From contig CAMJDE010000008.1 in the NCBI GenBank assembly GCA_946404295.1, positions 1-17,502 on the forward strand: 17,502 nt of DNA. Reading direction: 5' to 3'. Of this stretch, positions 12,285-17,502 are shown in pieces. A model generated the notes under the pieces. The model was not told where the DNA came from and made no database searches. It saw nothing but the letters and a program-made list of their open reading frames with translations. The first letter of the stretch is position 1, and every line of letters starts with the position of its first letter. This stretch comes from an uncultured Clostridia bacterium (lineage in GTDB: Bacteria; Bacillota; Clostridia; Oscillospirales; CAG-272). The position numbers were made by a program, and so were the translations under genes.

Positions 12285-13730
12285 ATGGAACGGCTGACCG
12301 ACGATTATCGCGCAAACGCACGCGCCCTCTCGGCGCTGCTCGCGGCGGACGAGAGCTTCGACCTGATCGAGCGGCGGCTCGCGGTGGGCACGGACGAGTT
12401 GACGCTCTTTTATATCGACGGGTTCGTCAAGGACGGCGCGATCCAGCGGCTGATGCAGTTCTTCCTCGGGCAAAAGCGGCTCGGATCGGGCGACGACGCG
12501 GCGAACGGGTTTGCCGCCTCGGGCGTTCCCTATACCAACGTGGAGGTGACGCAGGACGTCGAACGGATGCTCTCTGCCGCCCTCTCGGGCGTGACGCTCG
12601 TGCTCGGCAGCACCTTCGGGGAAGACGCGATCCTGATCGACGCGCGAGCCTATCCCGCCCGCCCGACCGAGGAGCCGCAGAGCGACCGCGTGATGCAGGG
12701 GGCGCGCGACGGGTTCGTGGAGACGCTGATCTTCAACACCGCCCTGATCCGGCGGCGGATCCGCGACCCGGACCTCCGCGTCAGGCACCTGAACCTCGGC
12801 GGGCGCGCCCGCACCGACTGTGCCCTCTGCTATATCGAAGGGCGGGCGGATCCCGCGTTTCTTGCCCGGCTTGAAAAGCGGCTCGCCTCCCTGCGCCCCG
12901 ATTCGCTGACGCTCGGCTACGAGAGTCTCGCGGAACTGCTGATCCCGCGCCGTTGGTTCAATCCGTTCCCGAAGATCCGCTCGACCGAGCGTCCCGACTG
13001 CGCCGCCGCGCACCTCGTTGAGGGGAGCGTGATCCTGCTCTGCGACACGTCGCCGCAGGCGATGATCCTGCCGACCGGGATCTTCGATTTCCTGCAGGAA
13101 TCGCAGGATTTTTATCTGCCGCCTCTGACCGGGTCGTATCTGCGTTTTGTGCGCTTTCTCACGTTTCTGCTCTCGCTCGTGCTGACGCCGCTCTGGTATC
13201 TGTTCGTCGCCTGCCCGTGGCTGCTCCCCGCGTCGCTTTCCTTTATTGTCCCGACAGAGGCGGGGCATTTCCCGATCCTCTTGCAGCTCTTTCTTGTGGA
13301 GTTCGCCGTGGACGGGCTGAAACTCGCGAGTATGAATACGCCCGACCTGCTCGCCAATTCGATGAGCGTCGTGGGCGGGCTGGTGCTCGGCGATCTCGCC
13401 GTGAAGGTCGGCTGGCTCTCGGGCGAGGTGATCTTCTATATGGCGATCGTCGCCGTCGCCGGGTTCACTCAGCAGAACCACGAGCTCGGCTACGCCATGA
13501 AGTTCCTCCGGCTCGCCGTGATGTCCCTCACCGCGCTCTTCTCGTGGGTGGGTTTTCTCGTCGGGCTCGCCCTGATCCCCGTCCTGCTCCTCACCAACGC
13601 CTCGGTCGACGGCCGCCGCAGTTATCTCTATCCCCTGATCCCCTTCAACGGAAGAGCCCTCCTCTCCCTCTTTTTCCGTCTGCCGAAATCCAAGATGCCG
13701 ACAGGGCGCGCCCGCCGCAGGCGGGGATAG
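12285..13730 (+). CDS. spoVAF: GerA/SpoVAF family spore germination protein
   Basis: The 481-residue protein has the two-part GerA A-subunit layout. A soluble N-terminal half contains SFDLIERR and FYIDGFVKDG (24-51), which favour SpoVAF over GerAA. It continues with the PTEEPQSDRVMQGARDGFVE motif (127-146), RRRIRDPDLR and the TERPD block (234-238). A membrane half follows from about residue 285 with five hydrophobic segments, including VDGLKLASMNTPDLLANSM. In B. subtilis SpoVAF associates with the spore inner-membrane SpoVA machinery and aids Ca-dipicolinate release in germination. Here no other spoVA gene is adjacent, which is unusual, since spoVAF usually closes a spoVA operon. The start ATG 12285 follows GGGGG at 12274-12278. 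The last codons (GRARRRRG) contain a 14-bp sequence repeated at 13956, so the tail may derive from repeat DNA. Confidence 0.85.
   Translation: MERLTDDYRANARALSALLAADESFDLIERRLAVGTDELTLFYIDGFVKDGAIQRLMQFFLGQKRLGSGDDAANGFAASGVPYTNVEVTQDVERMLSAALSGVTLVLGSTFGEDAILIDARAYPARPTEEPQSDRVMQGARDGFVETLIFNTALIRRRIRDPDLRVRHLNLGGRARTDCALCYIEGRADPAFLARLEKRLASLRPDSLTLGYESLAELLIPRRWFNPFPKIRSTERPDCAAAHLVEGSVILLCDTSPQAMILPTGIFDFLQESQDFYLPPLTGSYLRFVRFLTFLLSLVLTPLWYLFVACPWLLPASLSFIVPTEAGHFPILLQLFLVEFAVDGLKLASMNTPDLLANSMSVVGGLVLGDLAVKVGWLSGEVIFYMAIVAVAGFTQQNHELGYAMKFLRLAVMSLTALFSWVGFLVGLALIPVLLLTNASVDGRRSYLYPLIPFNGRALLSLFFRLPKSKMPTGRARRRRG
13699..13712 (+). repeat. 14-bp direct repeat, left copy (inside spoVAF 3' end)
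   Basis: CGACAGGGCGCGCC here is identical to 13956-13969, on the other side of repeat A2. The left copy encodes part of the TGRARR tail of the SpoVAF-like protein. A GC hairpin with arms CCCGCC/GGCGGG follows immediately and reaches the stop codon region. Confidence 0.6.
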
Positions 13731-13733
13731 GGA

Positions 13734-13900
13734 GCCGCGCGCTTTCTTTCGCAGAAAGCGCGGCAAAGAACTCTATTATAGGAATAATAAAAGCAAAACG
13801 GCGTCCCCTTTCGACTGACGCCGTTTTGCGGTTCTATAGCCGTTTCTGTTTCCGTCCGCTTTGCTTTTGGTCTATGATCACGCCGACCGCAGGGAGGCAT
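13734..13900 (+). repeat. Repeat family A, copy 2
   Basis: This is the inverted-orientation copy of the elements at 1-136 and 15308-15466, and begins three bases after the SpoVAF-like stop codon. It holds a bulged hairpin GCCGCGCGCTTTCT/AGAAAGCGCGGC (13734-13764), an AT hairpin CTATTATAG/ATAATA, a long hairpin GCAAAACGGCGTC/GACGCCGTTTTGC, then GGTTCTATAGCC, CTTTGCTTTTGGTCTA and the shared terminal string CGCCGACCGCAGGGAGGCAT. Loop and arm sequences differ from the other copies but pairing is maintained. Confidence 0.88.
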
Positions 13901-13991
13901 CTCGAGTTCCCCGAACGGAGGGAGGGGAACATATCGAAATTGCCACGCCGTAAATCGACAGGGCGCGCCTCGCGCCCGCACGCCCCCTTCG
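13901..13991. other. Intergenic tail of repeat A2 with small hairpins
   Basis: Between A2 and the stop of the membrane protein gene lie two further hairpins: GTTCCCC/GGGGAAC (13906-13930) and GGGCGCG/CGCGCCC (13961-13977), joined by CATATCGAAATT. The CATATCG-type linker followed by a short palindrome is also seen, in reverse, near 15270 next to A3. This suggests a modular palindromic array. No coding potential is seen. Confidence 0.5.
13956..13969 (+). repeat. 14-bp direct repeat, right copy
   Basis: Identical to 13699-13712. Together they bracket repeat A2 at a distance of 257 bp. This could be an insertion footprint or simply a module of the palindromic array that occurs twice. Confidence 0.6.
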
Positions 13992-15173
13992 TCAGACCCC
14001 GGGCGAAGATGTAAACAATTCTTTGCAATCCGTGCTTTCTTCGTCTGCTTTCAGCCCGGTCGCCTTCTCGAAGAAGGGTAGTTCGTAGTTCGGGAACCAG
14101 ATCCCCCACGTTTCGCCCTTGTGTACGAACTCCAGCACGTGGTACCAACCGACGCGGAGATTCTCGAAAACGCCGCCTCTGATCATTTTGAGCATATACG
14201 GCTTGTATTGCTCGTGCGTGAGCGGTTTCCCCTTCGTCCAATCGGGCAAAAGGATCTTTTTCCGGACCGTCCGGATCGCTTTCAACTCGGAAAGCGGCAC
14301 GGCGATAATCCCTTCGTCGGTGCAGGCGAAACAAAGGTTTTTGTCCTTGACGTACGCCCGGAACGTATAGCAGTCGTAAACCGTTCCGAAGCCGACGCCC
14401 TCCCGCCCGCGCGGAGAGATCCTGCCTTTCTTTTCGCGATAGTCAAAGCCGATCACGTCGACCGATCTCGCCGTTTTGGGAACGCCCAGCTCCGCAAGGA
14501 TCTCGGTCGCCGTGGCGGACGGCGGAAGGTCGTCCTCGTCTTCCCGGTCGTCGTTTTCGGGTTCGTCGTCCGCCTGTTCCGTGGCGCAGTCCGCTTTATA
14601 GGAGCGGACCCCGAAAAAGACGGCGACCCCAAACAAGACCGCCGCCGCGCCCCAACACAGCAGACCGAAAGGGACCTTTTTCAAATCAAAGGTGATCGCG
14701 TCGGCAACGACGACCGCAAAGAGCGCCAATAGACCGAAAAACGCCGCGCGCAAGAGGGGATCGCCTTTCCGTGCGCCGTGTTCGGGCTTGTCGTCTTCAA
14801 GTTCCGCGGTGCGTTCCGCTCTGCGGGAGAGGATCCCGAAAAGCAAGGCGATCCCCGTCATGACCGCCGCCGCGCCCCAACACAGCAGGCTGACAGAGAC
14901 TTTTTTCAAAGCAAAGGTGACGTCGACGGCAACGTTGACCGCAAAGAGCGCCAAAAGACCGAAAAACGCCGCGCACAAGAGCAGAGCGACGCTTTTTCTT
15001 GCGCGTTTTCCGGCGTGTTTGTAGTACGCTTTCATCCGGGAGATGATCTCGTCGGTCTCCTGCTCGATTTTCCACGCCGACGCGGCGGACGGCTTCGCGA
15101 CGACAAACGGCGCCGCGTTCATCGTCTCGTTTTTCTTATCGTCCGTAATATCGATCCCAAAAAACGGTTTCAC
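13992..15173 (-). CDS. Uncharacterised membrane protein with tandemly duplicated two-helix module
   Basis: I do not recognise this 393-residue family. The N-terminus (1-60) is soluble and basic near the membrane. Two copies of a two-helix module follow, beginning AAFFGLLALFAV at residues 68 and 143 and sharing SLLCWGAAAV/GLLCWGAAAV. That gives about four membrane segments, each module ending in an acidic linker (125-139; 198-217, rich in Asp/Glu). The C-terminal soluble domain (about 218-393) contains ACTDEGIIAVPLSELKAIRT, then PLTHEQYKPYMLKMIRGG and a Trp-rich GWYHVLEF...GIWFPNYE segment. Its alternating strand pattern could be a PH-like or similar small beta fold, which is a guess. The start is GTG 15173, with GGGAGG upstream and a promoter at 15210-15239. 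It is monocistronic between repeats A2 and A3, and somewhat less GC-rich than its neighbours, which may hint at later acquisition. Confidence 0.8.
   Translation of the reverse strand: MKPFFGIDITDDKKNETMNAAPFVVAKPSAASAWKIEQETDEIISRMKAYYKHAGKRARKSVALLLCAAFFGLLALFAVNVAVDVTFALKKVSVSLLCWGAAAVMTGIALLFGILSRRAERTAELEDDKPEHGARKGDPLLRAAFFGLLALFAVVVADAITFDLKKVPFGLLCWGAAAVLFGVAVFFGVRSYKADCATEQADDEPENDDREDEDDLPPSATATEILAELGVPKTARSVDVIGFDYREKKGRISPRGREGVGFGTVYDCYTFRAYVKDKNLCFACTDEGIIAVPLSELKAIRTVRKKILLPDWTKGKPLTHEQYKPYMLKMIRGGVFENLRVGWYHVLEFVHKGETWGIWFPNYELPFFEKATGLKADEESTDCKELFTSSPGV
14589..14747 (-). repeat. In-gene tandem duplication, second unit
   Basis: This unit encodes residues 143-195 of the membrane protein and matches 14814-14972 at DNA level with a period of 225 bp (75 codons). 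Shared strings include GACCGCCGCCGCGCCCCAAC and GACCGAAAAACGCCGCGC on the plus strand. Confidence 0.9.
14814..14972 (-). repeat. In-gene tandem duplication, first unit
   Basis: This unit encodes residues 68-120 of the membrane protein. High nucleotide identity to the second unit, including at third codon positions, points to a fairly recent duplication. Similarity fades in the acidic linker between units. Confidence 0.9.
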
Positions 15174-15209
15174 TTCGTCCTCCCGTCGATTTTACAAAAT
15201 TCCAACATC

Positions 15210-15239
15210 AGTATATCACGCCCCCGCCCGCGCTGTCAA
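15210..15239 (-). promoter_or_regulatory. Sigma-A promoter of the duplicated-module membrane protein gene
   Basis: On the minus strand TTGACA (15239-15234) and TATACT (15215-15210) are separated by 18 bp. Transcription would start near 15203, about 30 nt before the GTG at 15173. It directly abuts the hairpin array beside repeat A3. Confidence 0.75.
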
Positions 15240-15242
15240 GCG

Positions 15243-15307
15243 CCGCGGGCGACCGCTATGCGGTCGCGCGATATGCAGGCGTGCCGAAGGCACGGCAAGG
15301 CGATCTT
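15243..15307. other. Hairpin array beside repeat A3
   Basis: Two perfect small hairpins occur: GCGACCGC-TAT-GCGGTCGC (15249-15267) and CGTGCC-GAA-GGCACG (15280-15294), separated by CGCGATATGCAGG. The style, short GC palindromes with AT linkers, resembles modular REP-type repeats and parallels the array at 13901-13991 beside A2. Nothing coding is seen in 15174-15491. Confidence 0.55.
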
Positions 15308-15466
15308 ATGCCTCCCTGCGGTCGGCGTGATAATAGACCAAAAGCAAAGTGGGCAGGGAAAGTCCCGGCTATAGAACCGCAAAACGCCGTCGCAACGGCG
15401 TTTTGCTCTTCAATATCCCATTATTGAAGTTCTTTGCCGCGCTTTCTGCGAAAGAAAGCGCGAAAA
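15308..15466 (-). repeat. Repeat family A, copy 3
   Basis: This copy is the same orientation as copy 1 and lies just after the histidine phosphatase stop codon (15492). It has hairpins CGCGCTTTCT/AGAAAGCGCG, CAATA/TATTG-type, and GCAAAACGCCGT/ACGGCGTTTTGC with a four-base loop, then GGTTCTATAGCC, CTTTGCTTTTGGTCTA and the terminal string shared with A2. The long hairpin has GCCGT/ACGGC where copies 1 and 2 have GGC/GCC at the corresponding place, a compensatory difference. Confidence 0.88.
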
Positions 15467-15491
15467 TCGCGTCCTCGTCTCCTCTCGTCCA

Positions 15492-16238
15492 TTAGAAATC
15501 GAGGAAGTAGTTGTATTTGGTCGGCAAGTCGTCCCGGTACAGATGCCCGTCGTTCGACAGTTCCAGCATCCGCGGGAAGACCTTGCCGCCCTCCTCGTAG
15601 AAGTGGATGACCGAAAGCCCGGTAAACGACTGATCGAAGCGGGTGGCGAACTGCGGATAGGGGATATCGAGCACCGACGAGAAGAAGAGCATTCCGAACC
15701 CGTGATGCGCGAAGAGCGCGACCCGCTCCTCGGTCGGCGCGACCGGGATAAAGCAGCGCTGTTCGCGGTCGTGATGATAGCCGAGCCCCTCCAGCCACGC
15801 GTCCACCTCGCGGTCGACCCGCAAAACCCCCTCTTTGAACCGATTTGGCGGAAAGCCGGGATAGTCGTACCACTTATCGTCGAGCGCACGCACCTCGCGC
15901 GAGTTCATCATCGTAACGATCTCCGGGATATAGAAGCACCAGCGCCTCTTTCCCCCGCCCGAGGGCGAGTTCCCGGTGGGATCCCCGTCCGACGGAAGCA
16001 TCATCTCTGCTTTCGCGTAATCCTCGTGACACCAGTCGAGGGTCACCACCTCGCGCCGGGTCAACTCCGCCGTCGGGCGGGCGGTCTGCTGCGCGCGGAT
16101 CGAGGACGACGAATAGATCTTATCGACGCCGTATCGCGCGAGCCGCCGCGCGATCGCCTCGGCTTGCCGCTCCCCGTTCGGGGTCAGGCAATCGGGGTCG
16201 TAGGTCGGTTCACCGTGGCGGATATAGTACAGAAGCAT
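15492..16238 (-). CDS. Histidine phosphatase family protein (phosphoglycerate-mutase-like)
   Basis: The 248-residue protein has the family signature RHGEP at residues 7-11, with His8 as the expected phospho-acceptor. GERQAEAIARRLARYGVDKIYSSSSIRAQQTA (22-53) contributes the phosphate-binding arginine, and the second catalytic histidine lies in FAHHGFG (176-182). Members range from cofactor-dependent phosphoglycerate mutases to small-metabolite phosphatases. The long insert between residues 68 and 165, with GGGKRRWCFYIPE and WYDYPGFPPNRF, is not that of a glycolytic mutase, so a phosphatase of unknown substrate is more likely. The ATG at 16238 follows GAAAGGAAA. It lies 99 nt downstream of the PFL gene stop in the same direction, with a hairpin between them. 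I find no strong separate promoter, so read-through from the PFL gene is possible. Confidence 0.88.
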   Translation of the reverse strand: MLLYYIRHGEPTYDPDCLTPNGERQAEAIARRLARYGVDKIYSSSSIRAQQTARPTAELTRREVVTLDWCHEDYAKAEMMLPSDGDPTGNSPSGGGKRRWCFYIPEIVTMMNSREVRALDDKWYDYPGFPPNRFKEGVLRVDREVDAWLEGLGYHHDREQRCFIPVAPTEERVALFAHHGFGMLFFSSVLDIPYPQFATRFDQSFTGLSVIHFYEEGGKVFPRMLELSNDGHLYRDDLPTKYNYFLDF

Positions 16239-16264
16239 CGGGCGTTTCCTTTCGTTTCTCTTTC

Positions 16265-16292
16265 AAAACGCCCGCCCGCCAAGCGGGGGGCG
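16265..16292 (-). terminator. Probable terminator/attenuating hairpin after the PFL gene
   Basis: On the minus strand CGCCCCCCGC, a TTG loop and GCGGGCGGGCG form a GC stem with one bulge, followed by TTTTG. The short T-tract suggests partial termination between the PFL gene and the histidine phosphatase gene. Confidence 0.5.
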
Positions 16293-16337
16293 CTTGCCAA
16301 TTTTACCGTATATTCGGGGGCTTTCTCCCGTTTCGTA

Positions 16338-17502
16338 TCAGTTCCGCAGGGAGTGGATCGGCGCGGGGATCCGCCCGCCGCGCGACACGAACGCCGCGCA
16401 GGACTCGTTTTTCAGCGGCATAATCGGCGCGTAGCCGAGCAGCCCGCCGAAGTTGGCGGTCTCGCCCACGCCCTTGCCCGCGACCGGGATCAGGCGGACG
16501 GCGGTCGTCTTGTTGTTCACAACGCCGATCGAGATCTCGTCGGCGATCACGCCCGCAACGGTTTCGGCGCTCACGTCGCCCGGCACGGCGATCATATCCA
16601 GCCCGACCGAGCAGACCGCGGTCATCGCCTCGAGTTTCGAGAGCGAGAGCGTCCCCGCCTTCACCGCGTCGATCATCCCGCGGTCCTCCGACACCGGGAT
16701 AAACGCGCCCGAGAGCCCGCCGACGTGTCCCGACGCCATCACGCCGCCCTTCTTCACCGCGTCGTTCAGCAGCGCGAGCGCGGCGGTCGTGCCGTGGGTC
16801 CCGCAGCGTTCCAGCCCCATATTCTCAAGGATCTCCGCGACCGAATCTCCGGCGGCGGGGGTCGGCGCGAGCGACAGGTCGACGATCCCGTAGGGGACGT
16901 TCAGCCGTCTCGCCGCCTCGGTGGCGACGAGCTGCCCGACGCGCGTGATCTTGAACGCGATCCGCTTCACCGTCTCGGCGAGCGTCGAGAAATCGCAGTC
17001 GCCCGCCTCGCGCACGGCGGCGGCGACCACGCCGGGTCCGCTGACGCCCACGTTGATCACCGAATCGGGCTCGCCGATCCCGTGGACGGCGCCCGCCATA
17101 AACGGGTTATCCTCCGGCATATTGGCGAACACGACGAGTTTCGCGCACCCGAGCGAGTCGCGGTCAGCGGTGCGGAGCGAGGTCGCCTTCACGATCCTGC
17201 CCATCAGGTTGACGGCGTCCATATTGATCCCGGCTTTGGTCGAGGCGACGTTGACCGACGAGCACACGTTCTCGGTCACGGCGAGCGCCTCGGGGATCGA
17301 CGCGATCAGCGCCTCGGCGCCGCGGGTCATTCCCTTCTGTACGAACGCCGAGTAGCCGCCGATAAAGTTGACGCCGAGCGAGGTCGCGGCGCGCTGCAGC
17401 GTCTCCGCCAGCCGCACGAAGTCCTCGGGCGACGCGTTCGGCGCGACGAGCGAAAGCGGGGTGACCGAGATCCGCTTGTTCACGATCGGGATCCCGTACT
17501 CG
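16338..17502 (-). CDS. PFL family protein (UPF0210), 5' end outside window
   Basis: The visible 388 residues match the C-terminal part of the UPF0210/PFL family (about 450 residues in full). Recognisable stretches include EYGIPIVNKRISVTP, GGYSAFVQKGMTRGAEAL, VCSSVNVASTKAGINMDAV, INVGVSGPGVV, ERCGTHGTTAALALLNDAVKKGG and VNNKTTAVRLIPVAGK. The family is related in fold to pyruvate-formate-lyase-type barrels but has no radical glycine motif visible here and no established reaction. It is often encoded after a small ACT-domain protein, which would lie to the right and cannot be seen. The frame is open to the window edge and the family motif continues upstream of the GTG at 17481-17483, so that codon is an internal valine, not a start. 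The stop is at 16338, followed by a hairpin. Confidence 0.92.
   Translation of the reverse strand, partial: EYGIPIVNKRISVTPLSLVAPNASPEDFVRLAETLQRAATSLGVNFIGGYSAFVQKGMTRGAEALIASIPEALAVTENVCSSVNVASTKAGINMDAVNLMGRIVKATSLRTADRDSLGCAKLVVFANMPEDNPFMAGAVHGIGEPDSVINVGVSGPGVVAAAVREAGDCDFSTLAETVKRIAFKITRVGQLVATEAARRLNVPYGIVDLSLAPTPAAGDSVAEILENMGLERCGTHGTTAALALLNDAVKKGGVMASGHVGGLSGAFIPVSEDRGMIDAVKAGTLSLSKLEAMTAVCSVGLDMIAVPGDVSAETVAGVIADEISIGVVNNKTTAVRLIPVAGKGVGETANFGGLLGYAPIMPLKNESCAAFVSRGGRIPAPIHSLRN

Noticed and set aside
13734..13764. A2 first hairpin as an ordinary rho-independent terminator of spoVAF
   Set aside because: The stem is strong but is followed by GCAAAGAAC rather than a T-tract, so it is better described as part of the repeat.
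16453..17355. Plus-strand open frames opposite the PFL gene
   Set aside because: Ser/Thr/Pro-rich shadow translations of a well-recognised gene on the other strand.
1..17502. tRNA genes, rRNA, CRISPR arrays, toxin-antitoxin pairs, phage or integrase genes
   Set aside because: I looked for cloverleaf-like and array-like patterns and for recognisable protein motifs and found none.

Overview
The window looks like chromosome from a high-G+C, endospore-forming member of the class Clostridia (Oscillospirales-like gut lineage is my guess). The basis is a SpoIIE phosphatase, a GerA/SpoVAF-type germination protein, a tRNA-responsive T-box leader in front of thrS, strong AAAGGAG-type ribosome binding sites, and consensus sigma-A promoters that stand out from GC-rich coding DNA. 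I see no tRNA or rRNA genes, CRISPR array, transposase, phage module or defence island.

Layout. 1-1784: a repeat element (A1), then yifB/comM (minus) with its promoter. 1855-5347: a three-gene plus-strand operon with a perfect TTGACA-17-TATAAT promoter, encoding an active-site-stripped dehydroquinate-synthase-like protein, a GpsA-type glycerol-3-phosphate dehydrogenase and a MATE exporter, closed by a strong terminator. 5301-8750: spoIIE (minus), with an unusual 158-residue Pro/Ala/acidic tail, bracketed by two inverted copies of a ~170-bp hairpin-bounded repeat (B1, B2). 8751-9325: a terminator-rich spacer and a small XRE regulator with a candidate operator. 9354-12191: a small lipoprotein gene and thrS (both minus); thrS has a T-box leader with an ACC threonine specifier and encodes a synthetase lacking the TGS domain. 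12228-13730: a spoVAF-like gene with a sigma-G-like promoter. 13734-15466: repeats A2 and A3 around a four-helix membrane protein gene with a 75-codon internal tandem duplication. 15492-17502: a histidine-phosphatase-family gene and the 3' part of a PFL/UPF0210 gene that runs off the right edge.

How things fit together. Sporulation and germination are represented by spoIIE and the spoVAF-like gene. Translation supply is represented by thrS under T-box control. The plus operon joins a glycerol-phosphate enzyme to a catalytically degraded AroB relative, a pairing I cannot explain. The signals that ordinary gene calling would miss are non-coding: family A (three copies, each just after a stop codon and in the same orientation relative to the gene, with stems kept by compensatory changes) and family B (two copies flanking spoIIE). 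I do not see a clear-cut new multi-gene system. The best leads are the structured repeats, the AroB pseudoenzyme and the duplicated membrane module.
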